NCBI RefSeq assembly: GCF_964204865.1
Contig: NC_135255.1
Span: forward strand, 13,173,135 to 13,237,134
Reading direction: 5' to 3'
Length of the DNA: 64,000 nucleotides
Origin: Styela clava
Taxonomy: Eukaryota > Chordata > Ascidiacea > Stolidobranchia > Styelidae
How positions within the stretch are numbered: the first letter of the stretch is position 1; each line of letters starts with the position of its first letter. The notes beneath the pieces are model-generated. The model searched no databases and was not told the origin of the DNA. It saw nothing but the letters and a program-made list of their open reading frames with translations. Of the stretch, positions 47,908-62,700 are shown piece by piece. The translations under genes and the position numbers were made by a program.

Positions 47908-50900
47908 TTAGTGAACTCCAGCGGTCACATGAAAATGGTGGTTTTTAAAATGTCCTTGATGTTGTGTGTTTTGATGCGCTTGATCATTTGCAAACGATGT
48001 TTTGATTTTTCGAATTCCTTCCCTAAAAAGTTTAGAAGGAGTTTTACGTTCTCTCAAACGTCTTGTGGTTCGAGCTTCACGACATAGATGCTTGAAAGGC
48101 TCTGAGGCGTTAAATGTTTTCTCGTGCAAAGTTGGGGTTTCCTCAACATCGTATGATAAGACGTTACAGTTATTGTTCTCATTTGTACGTTGTTGTGTCG
48201 TCACGCGAGTTTCGCTGTGCCCCCTTGTGTGATTTATAGCGGGATGCAGTCGATTTTTAGTATGATCACTGTCAGAATTGTACCGACGGTTGTTCATCAA
48301 TTCCTCCAGATTTAAGTCTCGGCATATTGAACGAGATCTTCTAATTGGTGAAATAATAAGTTTTTTCACACTAGTGCTTCCGTTAATTATGGTTGTGTCT
48401 GAGTTTGTTCCAAATTCGTCTTCACTAGATGAAGTAGTTGAATCGGATACTGGTGTTTCAGGCCGGAGAAAGAAGGTAGCGCAAGCATCAGTGTCTTTTC
48501 CGTTTAATGAAAGGCTTTCTGTACTGCTGTTGCTACTGCTTGCGCTATCGAGTAACGTTCCATTGCATCTGCCATCTGCACGTAAACTATTTACTCTAGA
48601 TGTTGCAGAGACTTTTCGTTGGAAGGACGACTGTATGGGTAAAGTGTTACATCTATCACGACCCATAGTTCCAACAGCTAAACCAGTAGTACCCATTTTT
48701 GCTAAACTCGCTCCGATGTTTGACATAGCTCTTGGTGATGTTTGTTTAGAACCGCCAAACTTTCTAGAAAATCTCGGAGAGAGTTTTTGCATCAACTTTC
48801 TGCCTCTACTCTGGGTCTGTGTCTCTGGTGGTAGCTCATCCGAAGGAGAGACTGAAATAAATGGAACCGTTGGAGTTGGAACAGAAAGATTGGATTTCTT
48901 TGAATCGTTATTGTTCATGTCATTTACTGGAGATTTTGATTCAGGTATTTTAACTCCAAATATTGTGTTTAGCACAACTGCTGGATCACTTCTTCGTCTT
49001 CCATTTTGTGTTTTAGTTTCAGTCCAAAGAGTAGTCGGACGTTGCATTTCTGTAACTCCTAATCGGCGTCGTGATTTGTTAGAAGATTCCTTCCTTGTTG
49101 GCGTAGTATTGTATTGTTTCGACCAACCTTCACTTGCTGATGTCTCGTAAAAATGACACCCAAGCTCATTGGCTAGTTTTAGTCCTTGTTGTGGTGTTAC
49201 TTGCCTCATGTGATCCAAGTCTCCCTTGTTACCAACGACAACCATTCCAGGTACACTGTAAATAATAAATATAATATATTAACATAGAACGGGATGCCTC
49301 GGTCTCAATAGTCCAAATTTTCCTCTGAAATCCCACAGATCAGGTTATCGAATAAAATTTTCGTGAAACTAGTTCGCTGCTGATTCTGATTTTTCTTGTT
49401 TGACATTTAGAATAACGTTTGATATCTAAAATTACGTTTCCTATGTCTAATATACAGTAATGGCGGATGTTTCAAAAATAGAAAATGAAATACATAACAA
49501 GAGTACTAAAATTGTTGAAAAATCATACTTTGCATCTAATGACTCGTATTCCGCAACTCTTTCTTTTATTCGAGTGGCGGCATAGCGGAGTCGCTGGTAG
49601 CTCATCTTGTCTGTTACGGAATAAACTAGCATAATCGCATCTGCCCATCTGAAATGATGATCAACCGTTGGAACGCGGATTCCCTTTTCTGAAGTATCTT
49701 GTATCTTCAAATGTAATTTTTCGCCATCTACCTCTACCACTCCATTGCAAGTCATTTCTGGAGTGAAAAAAAAAATAAAGTTTACGATATAAACAAAGAC
49801 CCACGCTGAAATTAGCGTCGAATATCACAAAACTTTAGTTTAATGTTATATCCACGACTTTGATCAACAAAAGTATGGTTTTTAACATTAAAATGTACAG
49901 AAATAATGGATTGATCAACACAGTTGGTTGTGACTCGTCACGTTTCTACCGTAGTACGGACTAGAGAAATGAGAGTCGTCGGAAATACACAAACTTAGTA
50001 TCATTGATAAATAATATTCATGTTCAGTATGATATACGAATCACCTAATTACAGTTCATGAAAATAATGAAAATTTGAAAAATGAAATAAACAAAATTTT
50101 CTTCTGATTTTTATATATAGAAAAACTTATAGTGATTAACATTCATATATGACTACGTGACTGTATGAACATTTAGAATGGTCTAATCCCGACGAAAACA
50201 CACAAATAAAGCAACAACTACGTAATTATCAAAGTAAGAAATTGGCAAAGCAATTAAAAGGCGCAATGGTACCATTTTATTCACACCACAATATTGTTGT
50301 TCTATAATGACGACACGAATCCAAATAATATTCCTGTACACGTTTTGGGTAAATAAATCAAGAATTATGCCATTGTTTTTCACATTTCATGCTCGATGAA
50401 AGATATGAGCGTAAAAATATTTTCATGTGATTTGAAATGTTGCCAACATATTTTACACTTCAACCCCCAAAATAATCCAAATAAAAATGATTTACTAGTA
50501 ATGACCACTTTCAATTCGATTCAATCTTCATTGAGAATTATCAATGCCACCCGTGGATTGCTTTTCGTGCAAAAAAGGGTCAAAAATTGAGGAGCGAGGC
50601 AAAATCCCGTGGGGTATACACAGCAAACACGTTATGTCATGTCGGCTTCATCCATTACAATTATTTTCAAGATAAAATTGGGTCTGGTAGCATGCGCATA
50701 TCACGAGTATAAATGAGATTTATCTGCTAACGTGTGCCTGCGAGAAATGAAGATTTAGAACCATGAGGCTACAATTAGATATGTATTGGCATATCGCGAA
50801 AGAAACTGACGTAGCGGGTTTATTTAAGAACTGTGTAATATATTTCCCAAAACCTGTCATCTGTCATGTTCTTATACTAATCATGAATTTATTTTTCATA

Positions 50901-53900
50901 AAAATACTCATAAAATCGTGTTTTCATATGCAGTATAGATATAACGCAGTATGCATGTAAATTTTGTGTATGTATATGCAAACCTAGTAGCAAGAGATGT
51001 CAATTACTAGTTGGATTCAAAGTACGATCCACCGAATAATCATATTTCAGAGGTTCAAATTTTAATATAACTTTCAATAAAGAAATTATATCAGCGTATT
51101 TTAACCTCTTTATCATATTTAATATTCCTGGATTAAATCTTAGAACATCATGAATAATTAAATGACCTTGGCCCGGTTCAATATCTCACCAAATGCGTCT
51201 GTGCATGGGAACATGATGAAGGTTTCTTTCTAACATAGTAATATATAAATCATGATAAATAAACGTATACTTACATCAGGTTCTGGTTTAGCTATATTTT
51301 TAAGACAACATCTACTTGAACTAAGTTAGGCCAAATATGGGATATGATCGGAACATGATTTTATATTGTATGACAAACTTGAAAGCATTTTGTTTATAAA
51401 AACAGAATTACAAAATTCCACTCGGCCTACATGGTGTGTATCAACGACTGCATCGCTGAAGAATAGGTTTTTATCCTTAAGCTTGGCATTTTTTGTCGAT
51501 AAATCGAAACAGTTTGTTTATAGCACATCCATCACTACATGGAGAAACTTTTGCGGCGAAATCCATTAAAATGATTTACTTGCTTGGCAAACAAATTAAA
51601 ATCTGCCATTTCTTGCAATTTGCAAATTGGCAATCTCTTGAGCACTTCATGGTATTGCCTTGATTTCGTCATCATCACTATGACTTAAAATCATTTCCAC
51701 AGAAGTGATTCCGTTTCAAATGTATTGAAAATAACATGAACAGATTTACAAAATTGTCAAATGATTATTAAATATTGATTTTTTGTCAATTTCATGCCGT
51801 TTCATTACAAATTTCTCTAAACCTATGACTTCACTTTAATAACTTGTTAATTTAGATTTATGCCATACCAGACATGTTATTTATGTACATGTAACCTATG
51901 CCATAGAAACTTATACGGTGCAATACCTTAATTCATAGAATATGAGAAATCAATAGGAGATACAATAAACGTATTCTGGCGAGTTCATAACGATTTTAGT
52001 TATTTGCTTTTATGTATACTGACGGTGAATATACGTTTACTTTGCACAAAATTGGCCGTGAAGTTGCGGTTTCAATTTATCTTTAAAAGCATGAAATTTT
52101 ATACCCTTTTCGTTAAAAGAATTATTTTAGAAATTATGTAATGTTCACACAGCTATCATAATTTTTTTTAAAGAATATCACAAGGTCAAAGATTATCAAC
52201 AATACCTTTAAAAGTCACTTATTTAACGAAATCAAGTCATCTGAAATTTTGAGTCGCGTTTTTTTTTTATTCTATAGACATTAAAATGCAAAAATATCTG
52301 ATACATTCAATTTTTCAAGCTTTACTTTTTCGCATATCAGTTAATCTTTGTAAATATTTTTTTGGATTAATTTTTTTTACGTAAATGACGGATTGTTTGA
52401 ACATTAAAATTGTTGTTTTCTCAATATTTAAGCAATGTGTCAATTTAGTCATAAAGATTGGAATGGAAAAGCTTTTAGGGTGATATATTTGATATTTATC
52501 CCAAAATATCGTTAGCCCAAGGGTCCGTGGAAGAACCGAATAAATTCAAAAAAACATCAATATATTTCATATTTATATAAAAATTTATCAAAATTACAAT
52601 GAAAAAGCTTTAAAAATGCGTTTGATTCACCAGAATATAATTAAATAATCATTCATGCACAAAACAATTCTTGACTTATTTCTTATTATTAATATAGCTA
52701 CAATTATTGCTAGTAAAAGGAGACTAACGATGTCAAATGTTCTCAACAACATAAAAAAAACACCAGTGAAAAATAATAAAAAACGAGTCTTATACTGTAT
52801 CAGATCTGTTATGAATTCCGTCCAAATTATTTTGTTTACAATAAAACTTCAGACCCATTGTCGCCTATGAAAGATTCCTGCTATCCGAGATGAAACAAAG
52901 AATTTATTTTTTTTGTCGGAGTATGGGTGTAGCAGACCCACTTAGCTCAATAAGTATGTCGGATAAAAGTATTTTGAGTATTTGTGTGTAGGTTGTCCTC
53001 AGAACAACAGATAAAAACATATGAAATGGGTAAACATAATATAATACTTTATAATTCTGTCAAATAATGAAATCTCCAGTCATTTTAGAATAAGTTAAAC
53101 ATACAAGAATTGTAACAATATTAAAAATTAGGTTCTTTGGCAATGCTCTATATCATACACTATACTGGATCGCAAACAACAGCAGCTTAAGTACCTATTC
53201 TTATTTTATTCCGGGATTAGTGGAGTAATATGAAAACACAATATATATATATATAGTAAACATATAATACCACTTATATGAACAAAATAATATATTCCAC
53301 GTAAGAGACTTTATTTATTCAGACTGGGACGAACCATCACTAATAGAACACTTGAATGAATTTTCAGCTTTGTCTTGATTTACGTAGTACGATAATACTT
53401 TTCTAAATTATTACATAAAAAATATCCGGATTTCTAAGCATGATACTATATCGAGAAATTGTCCTTCGATTGCGTAAGTTAAGACCATTGGTTATTTAAA
53501 TATAGATATTTAAAAGAAAGTCGATAATATGGCAAGTAATTCAGACACGTATTTATATAGAGAAAATAATGCAAAGCGAATGTGAGTGCATTTTGCAGGT
53601 CATTAAAATACATAATTAGCTCAATATCGAATATTTTATGCTTGTAATTATGCCGTCATTTAATATTCAGGGCATGTACACAATTGGTGTTGTTCCAAGG
53701 GTTAAAAATAAAATAAATAAACAAAGTACTCTTGTTGATTTTTAAAATACTTGCTGTGCCGCAGTTTTCGTCATGGTGTGCAAAGTAAACAATGATTGGT
53801 GTTAATTAGACATTGTTGACATAGAACTCACGAATCTCAATCTCAACATGCAACAAAGACGTATCGCGTTTTTGAAAATCTCTTGCTTAACAGCTAATGT

Positions 53901-56900
53901 CTTTTAAGCCATGTACCCGTATATTAAAATTAAGTTTTGAAAAGTACTTCAGAGTGATATTACTGGCAGAAAATTTTCAAAATAATTTTGAGTGATTATA
54001 TATTTCGACCGCTCCCCTACTTGAGAAGGAACTATTTATGAATCATGTTATCTATAATATACGAAGCAAGAATGTTAGAAGAGAATAGTTTTAAGTAAAC
54101 GAAATCAATTGTTTTGATGATAAAAACAAGTAAAATGTTGCTTTGTGATTAAAAATAAAGAAGGTTTGCAATTCTGATACAAAAAATAACAAAGAATCGC
54201 AGAGAACTGAATATGTATTTTAGTGTAACGTCACCACCAATAGATAAACGATTTCCGTCTGCACGTATGACCACCCACTTAACCATATACAAATATGTCG
54301 AGTACTCCTCACAATTTGTTTTGAAAAAAAAAAAGTAAATATTGTACAATTGAGAGTTTTATTCTATTTTGAGCTTAAGTAGTTGATGTGGATAAGGTAT
54401 TATTTATTTATTTATTTAATATTCTCTCTTCAACTTTTATTGATAAACATAAAATTTTAATTTAAATAATATTAAATTAATAACTTGAGTTCAAGTCTGC
54501 TCAAATCAGAATATTCATTTTTTTATGACATCTCTATGACAATATATTGCACCAAAAATGTTTGCACTAGTTTTGTGCAGACACGTTCACCACCAACGTC
54601 CATGCCCCAACATTTGACTTAAAACAATTGGGATTCTATGGGAGCTTATCAATTATTTAAAAATTACACTTTTATAATTTGAGCCAATCCGCCTTGGACG
54701 GGAGCCTACGGCTCACTAACTAAATTTTCATAATCCCCAGAGTGCTTTAGCCTTGGCATGATGACGTTTACTTACGCAATAGAAAAACCACAAAAACTGC
54801 CAAGAGAGCATCTTTTGACAACAGAAAATCATTGAAAATATACATGGGATCATGCCTAGAGCGCACAAATTTTGAGTTACATCAATAGCAAAGTATACAC
54901 TGTTTTTGCATGATCCTTTATTGTGCTGGGGGATGAAATTTCACTTTGATGACATTTGTATTGTTTGTTTACACAGTTTGACTTTTACGTTCGTCAATCG
55001 TCTTCATAACAGGATGCAATAACTGTCAACCCCAGAATTTTATTCCCCATCGTCCATCTTACTTCTGCATTCGCATGAGAGTAATACATATTATTCGATT
55101 TGCATTCAAATTTTATCCTGATACATTTGTTGTTTTATATTCTATTCGCCATGACAGAGCATGAAATGCGAGATAAACGTGCGCCGTATTCAATAAATGA
55201 ATTAGTATCAAAGATAATTTTATGATCGTGAGTGTTTTTCAACTTTTTAATGTAACATATATATTCATGAGGACAATAATCGCCATCAATTTAGCATGAT
55301 AGAATTTTTTCAACACGTATACGATCTAACTGCTCACGGTTCTATAGTGTTTTTAACCAACGATTTCAGTTGGTAACAAGCTTAATTCAAACCAGAATAG
55401 AGTTATGTATACATAGCGAGACGTGAACACCATTGTTTTCTTTGCTGGCCCGTATTAGTACAGAGCAAGATTGGAAATTTACGAATTCAGTAAACAAAAC
55501 ATACTATACAATTTAGAGATACTTGAATATAAATAGGCACAAATTTAAGGGGAGTTTTTAATGAAATATAACGACTTTAATTTAAAAAATGAATCTAAAA
55601 TTTTTGCTAATATTTGTTGAAATCATTCGATGAAATATTGAAGACGTTCATATTGAAGGAATTTGTCTTTGCAACTCTATTTTCATTACCATTTTTGCGA
55701 GTTTTTACCCGCCGATCTTAATGACCGATAAATTGCCGATTATACGGCAACACAATTTTCTCAATTCTCCATGGACCACAATTGGTTGCGCTGTAACGCG
55801 TTAACGTGCGTATCATATCTTATTTTCTCAAGGAAGTTAAGGTGCAAATAAGCAGAATTACATAAGCAAAAATGTCTGAATCATTATACTAGAATGTCAT
55901 GGAATGCAAAAAAGCTCTTCGTATCGAGTTGTGACAATATTATCATGGCTTCGTACATTTGATTATTTGTTTTGACAACGCTCAGATGACAATTTTTATC
56001 ATCGAATTGATAAAATAATTGGGGTATGTCTAATTAAGTATGGGCAAATAATAAATCTCCAAACTTGAGTTTTAGTTATCTATGCCACATAATTGGCAGG
56101 TAGTTGGTATAATCCACTCATTCAATTCATTCGTTTTAAAAATTCTTGTTCGTGAAGTACAACAGGTGCAGATTCATATTGGATGAGAAGTCAATGGCAA
56201 CTTTGTCAATGAACTTCAGGCCAAATTCTCACACACATGGTCCTAATATACGTACTCAATTATATAATAATCATACTTGATTGTATGTTAAATTTAAAAG
56301 CAACTGAGCGACTTTTACCACATGACATCACCGACCTTGTATTTGTGTTGTTCTTGTACTGAAGATCCACCAAGAAGTTTGACAACTTACAAATGACAAC
56401 ATTCCTTTAGTGCGCTTACGATACAAAAATAATTTCAAGTGAACGTGAAACAAGACTCTTGGCGTGATAGCATTTATATGTAATAATAAATAGTAACTAA
56501 CATAATTAACATAACTCTCCACCACAAATAATTTGAAGATTCAAAATTTTGATATATTTTGAAAATATAATACCTAACGAAAAATAACCCATGCGATACA
56601 AAAATTCTGAGAAAACAATATTTTCCACCAGTCTGTTGAAAAAACTTCGAACATAATTTTGGTAAAAATACTTCTTTCTAAATAGAACAATGTACTATAT
56701 TGGGTGCCATAAATCAATGAACATGAATGTGTATGCCATATGCTATTTCTAGTACCGTTTGGAGTCGAAATTTGTAAAAGTATCAATGATTTATTTTTAC
56801 AAGACTTGTTACTTGATCCCCAAGGATGTGAGATTATTTAACTTCACGCGCGAATAAAATGATCATACAATAATTGTAAAAACGCTGAGATACTAAATCA

Positions 56901-59740
56901 CATATAAATTCAGATTTTTTACGTTTTTTATTGGTTCCCGAAAACTGCCATAAAATCAATAGGAAAATGACGTGAAGTCAATCCTACAACAAACGTGGAT
57001 TAGTATGATGGAAAACATTTTGAACCCGGATTAAAAAGAAGATAATACAACACAAATAACATGAGTCACCTTCGAAAACATACTTCGTGAAGGAATTATG
57101 GCAGAATTATATTCTTGATAGACAAATGCACAGGAATGATTATCAATAGAAAGGCTCAAGACAAATGCACAGGAATGATTATCAATAGAAAGGCTCAAGA
57201 CAAATGCACAGGAATGATTATCAATAGAAAGGCTCATCGCAGGGTCACTTCAACGTCATGAACTCCGGAGTTAGTTGTTGAAACAATTTTTGGCCGTGTC
57301 AGACAATTTGCATTCTGGATTCAATTGGCATGGTCGTAAATCATGTTTTTCCATTATTACATAAACACAAACCATTTGTTTCGCTATATACAGCATACAG
57401 CATGTGTATATAGCCTTGCAAATTTGTAAAAGTGAATCTCAAATTCAAATTAGAGAGTACATAAACAAAACTTGTCACTACCTTTTCTACATTTGACGAA
57501 AAATTTTTCCCGCGAACTATACATTTTACCACGAATCCCACTTTATTTGTTTACTCTAAGCAGTTTCATAATTGACCTGATTCTCAAACCATCCACGAAG
57601 TTCATTAATGTACACCACGCCAACAAAATTCAAAAGTATTCGTGTAAAAGTAAAAAAAGGATTCCCAGTTATTTGTGACGTCAACTTATTAAGTTTTTTT
57701 AAGATTTTTGTGAAAACATGCATGCAAAACGGCGTTGGTTTTTGATTGAACGAATAATATAATTGTAGTTAGAAAGTCAGATCGTAGCAGATTTGGGGCA
57801 AAAATTTTCACGAGAAAATCAAAAATGCCCAGCTAGCTGAAGGCCTAATATAGAAAAAAATACGTGACCGAATACGTCACTATGTGTATTCAAGAAATAG
57901 GGAGTGTAAACAGGATGCCAGTTCTTCGCGTGTGTGCAAAGTAACACTTTCGACGATACCAATTACAGCAATTAAACCCTCAACTTGTTTGCCCGGATGC
58001 GAACCTGAAAATTAGCAGACGAAAACACAAATTTTCTTGTGACGTCGCATGACGTCACTACCACATGGCGTGACACATTTAACTTGATACAGTATAGGCC
58101 ACAGATGTATACACAGCGCATGGTTATGATATGTTTAATTAGACTGAGGTGATACTTGTACATTCAATTTTATTAATTTTAGAATAATAACAAGACATAC
58201 CCCTATAAAACGAAAGAACACATAAATACTTATCGCTTCGCGTACATTTTCAAAATTTATTTGAAATTGAAAGATTTTTACAATTAAATAGTTTAACGAT
58301 CTCGTTTCTAATAACTTAACCGAAGCAGACGCCAAGATAACCGTTCCAAGCTAAATTACTATATATTATATCTAGTTCGGAAGTAATGACTGAAATTATA
58401 AAAATTTGGTAGCTAGAATTGCGATTTAATTTGATTTCGATTACACGTTGATACTATGAATTATACAAATACCTCGGTACGGTTGATAGTTCATATATTT
58501 CATTCGCATGTTTTAATAGAATATCACTTAAATTGCGTGTTTTACGCAACAACGCTTCATAGCCCAAAACGTTTATTTATTATAAAATATATCTTCAACA
58601 AATAACAAAAGCGTTGAGCGAGTATCTAAGATTTACTATTTTATAAAAACAAAAAACATACATGCTATAAAGTCTGTTTTAATAAAGTGGCTTTTTATGC
58701 TTTGCCTCGTTTGAATACTATTTGCTACGTCGCTCTCTTACCCCCGATGGAAATTCAATTTGTTGTGAACGACCAAAACGGATGGGCTGTGTATGAGTGT
58801 TATGTTTATGTTTCTCACATTCATAAATTATAATCGAAGTATCAAAACAAAAAATTTTACAGGGCTAGTTTAACCACAAACAAATTAATTTCCACAGTCT
58901 AGACTTGAAGGAAAAAAAGTACATACCAGAATTTTCTTGATATTCACTGATAAATCTTTTTGTTAAGAATCTCACGACAAGTGCTGTCAAAGTAAATTAA
59001 CAGTTGGTTAGTTTTAATTAAGGCTTTCTGAGTACTTGAATTTTAATTTTAATTTCGATCTACCATGCCCAAAGTATACCGTTAATGACGTTTAATTCAA
59101 GATTTGAAAAAGAAATATAGCTTGGCCAATTATAGCTCTCCGTGCCTAGCAGGCGTGGCATTCTTTATAAAGGTTTCTACGGTATAAGTTTACCAAAAAT
59201 TATTATGGTTGATGGACAATGTACAATTCACGAAAAGTTTGATCTTTTTCCAGTAAAAATAGCATGATGAAAAAGTATGATGAAAAATAAAATAACCACA
59301 TAATTTTGTTACTTCGTTCAAGACTTGAGCAATTCGGGAAATAGAAATTCAGAATAATAAAAATCAATCTCAAAAACATGTTGAAAATGTATTTACTACA
59401 TTTTAGACTGAGATTATGGTTTGAAATAACTTAGAAGATAACTAGAAGAAAACTATTATTAAATGCTTCAAGCTAACCTCCGAAATATAATTAAATTTGA
59501 GTTGAAAGGCAGTTGGAATTACAGTAATCCAGCATATGTGGTTAAGCCAGAGACATGTACTAATTCATTGCAAATGAAGTATTCGAATGAAAATATAATG
59601 TAACACTAAAATCACCTATTATATACCATACCTGATTTTCCCACGGCTCTGTGCCCCACTACGACCATCTTATAATCCCTATTAGCATGGGGTCCACGTG
59701 TTGCCTTTGGCACCGTTAATTCAGTCATATTTCCATGCAT
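47908..59740 (-). CDS. RERG/RASL-type small GTPase with long C-terminal extension (four exons)
   Basis: Exons 59740-59632, 58983-58927 (57 bp), 49757-49529 and 49255-47908 have GT-AG ends and phases 1, 1, 2, encoding 580 aa. The GTPase domain starts near residue 23: P-loop [12 protein letters not shown] (29-37), then [15 protein letters not shown], which closely resembles RERG, with RASL11 and RASL12 next; NKGD (141-144) and ETSAS (169-173) are the guanine-binding motifs. Switch II is DTSEK (76-80) instead of DTAGQ, so the catalytic glutamine is missing. After SEGW (176) the usual last helix is not seen; about 400 residues of serine-rich, basic, mostly disordered sequence follow, with no lipid-anchor CAAX end. 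RERG/RASL proteins are Ras-like switches, several without membrane anchors (family knowledge). Subfamily placement is uncertain. Introns of 648, 9169 and 273 bp; the second holds only repeats. Confidence 0.88.
49758..58926. other. 9.2-kb intron of the GTPase gene
   Basis: Lies between exons 2 and 3. AT-rich with simple repeats: (TA)n near 53241-53256, (TTTA)n near 54397-54418, and a 39-bp triplicate at 57121-57237. No other gene was recognised on either strand. Confidence 0.6.
57121..57237. repeat. 39-bp tandem repeat, three near-identical copies
   Basis: Units 57121-57159, 57160-57198 and 57199-57237 each start GACAAATGCACAGGAATGAT; only the last base of the third differs. It lies inside the large GTPase intron. 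The minus-strand frame [11 protein letters not shown] repeated here is a by-product. Confidence 0.93.
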
Positions 59741-62700
59741 TGAACTGTTTTCGTCGTTTCACTTTTAGTTACAAAATATTTTTATGCTTTATCTGTAAAC
59801 ATAGAACAATTCGTAGCTAGTTCAATGATACAAAAAAACTTTTACGTCGTAAGTTCATATTAGACTAAACTTTTATGAATTGCCATTTAAAATTGAAGAC
59901 CCTTTTTGATAGAATTTTATGCATGGACACAAGAGACAATAATTGTAGGCTTGTTGCCATTTCTATTAGACCGACAAAAAAAAAAACATCTACGTGGTCA
60001 TATAAGTTTAATTAAAATGGCGAAAGTTTGTTTACAATTTTTAATTGAATTTATTAATAATAATTATAAATTGTTTAGCTTTTTGTTCTCAACAATAATT
60101 CATCATTAGTCAGTCATAGCATCAAACAATTCAATCATCATTTTTAAGGAAGCCATATTTAATTAATATAATTAGGTAAACACTTCCGACAATAATCCAA
60201 CAAATAAAGTCAAGTTCGTTTGCATTGCTGCCTCGAGGAGCGATTTACTGTGTCCATGATTGATGCGAATTTATATCTAGATTTTTTCTATATCAATAAA
60301 ACTCGCACAATAAATTCATTTACAATACTTTAAACACATGCTATTCAAATTACTTTAATTCCTGTGCAGTCACGCCACGAAGATCAACTGCAAAAACATT
60401 CTCAGCCTGATTTGATTCGAAATTCGATCTGCTGTGGCAGACGACCAAGGAAAATGCGAGTATTAGATTACCATGATCTTAAACCTTCCCTTTTAAATGA
60501 TAAACAAACATGCAACTTGACGAAATTTTGTTTTTTCAAATTTTTGAATTGTTCTGAAATTTTAACATAATCCAATCAATTGATTTGCTTTTATCGTATT
60601 TGACGCAATATATGATATATTATACCAAATATTTGTTTACGATTTTAAACAATTGTTCCTACAAACCTACGAACAAAGTACAAAATTTTATTTGACTGTA
60701 AACTTTTATTTATATGTAATAATATTGAACATGATATGATTATAATGTAAAAAAAATTATATTGTAGTCATCCATATAAAACGGTGGTATTATCTCAATA
60801 AAAGTATTTATGGAATTTTTTTGCAGTATTTTGAATTTTTATTGTAAAATTTCGGATCAAATTTCATAAATTTCTTATCGTGGAATGAGAACTATCTATC
60901 ACTAACTTGTAACAAAAATAGCGTATGTACATTGAGTTGACGTATACCATACCCGCTTCAGTATTTTCGTAATTTATATAATTTTACCGATATTATTGAC
61001 TTATATATTCTGGTAACCTATTTTGATAATTTTAGATTTTGGGCGATTGTATGGTTGGGTTGTCTGTAGTATTCTATTTTCAAGGCTGGCAACACTCCTT
61101 AACAGCAGAAATTAGGCCCTAATGACTGTAGCACTGCTTGAGTTAAAGAATTCAGAAGAAAAACTAACATACGTTACATTTCCTAATCTTTTTCTTCTAC
61201 CCACCGCACATGTAACACAACCTATCTGCTATTCAACTATATTATCAACTAGAAACGTACATAATTAAACAAACAAATTCCGTGTTACGTAAACGACTAA
61301 TCGCCCGAAATAAACCTTAATCATTTCCAAATTTGATTATCGATGCCTTATTATTATGGAGGCAAAAAATAATGGAATTCTTATTTGCTTTATGTGTGGC
61401 CTATGTATAGTAGATTGTAATGACTTCGACTAATCACAAAATTTAAATGAAGGATAATCCATATTCTGGAATAGAAACCTATAAATCAAAACCATGTTTC
61501 AGAGGGATAAGCCCGTGTTAAACGTAATTTTTTAGCTAATTTTTCATCAGTTGCCCCAATAGATACAGAGGTAAAGCGCGTTGCTTGAGATGTTGTTTGA
61601 TGTTTTTTTTTAAATTCTTTCCGAAAAAGAGTTGTTCAAAATTATAACATAATTTAAATTGCAAAAATATACATTCCTAGCAACTGACAGAAATAAATAT
61701 CTCTACCTATCTCTACCTAGCGAAGTATAGGATCAAAACTAAACGACAGGCTATATCTGAATTTTTATGAAAAATTCCAAAATTTTTCAAAAGACTATTT
61801 AACATTAAAATCCTGCTTGCATTAACAGCGATTTACAATCTAATCAGTACATTCCGATAGCAATACTTTTTGAAAGTATCTAGATACCTGTACTGAAACA
61901 ACGACGCAGACTTTCTCCTCATGCTACACCTAACAATGACTTGCAATTTGAACTTTGTATCTGTTTAAATATCAGCGCTGGTTTTAATTATGCCAGTTAA
62001 CCCAAATAGCCGTTTGTGGTCTTGCGATCGACGCCTCAAGCCTAAGCCTAATTTCGCCTATGCGACGAGTCGCGGCTTACGGCTAAATATATATACGGGA
62101 CGAACGATCTCTCGCTTTGTGAGAATGATTCAACCTTTTTTTAATCACAGCCTTCCTGATCAAGGCGATTTAAAGCAAAATAAACTCGAAAGGAGTTAGT
62201 CACCACTTGTTCAAGTTATTACTGGACATTGATACTTTAAAGAAATACATTGGTCAGTTTGTGGGCAAAGAAAGTGAAAAAGAAATCGATACATCAGGGG
62301 AAATTTTGGAAACTGATAAAAATACATTAAAAAAAGTCATTGTCACTAAACAATACGCTCATGGAAATTGTAGTCATACCCTGCATGGGTATCAAACGTG
62401 TCCAACCAATTATGACCAAAACCAGAAAAAATACATTATTGATCATTGAACAACAACTGTTTGTCACGACCGGACAGTCCGATAAATTTCCTTTCATCCT
62501 AAATGATCTTGTACGAGTGAAGGGCCGCGAATTCACGCGCGTGGGATTTTATTTATTTTTTTAGTATAAGTTCTGAATCATATTAATTATGACAAATAAT
62601 ATGAGCTGATAGATAAGTTAAATTGCATAGCTGGTATATATGATATATTTTTTGTAAAAACATGCATTGTACTTCCTAATGTCTGGAAGTCGGTGTCTGG

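Noticed and set aside
48278-49150. 290-codon plus-strand frame
   Set aside because: Antisense shadow of the GTPase last exon, which has matching splice sites and a recognisable GTPase segment.
62207-62564. Overlapping frames with protein-like stretches
   Set aside because: Two frames overlap, neither has splice sites or a known family, and the first has a stop just upstream; left as unexplained.
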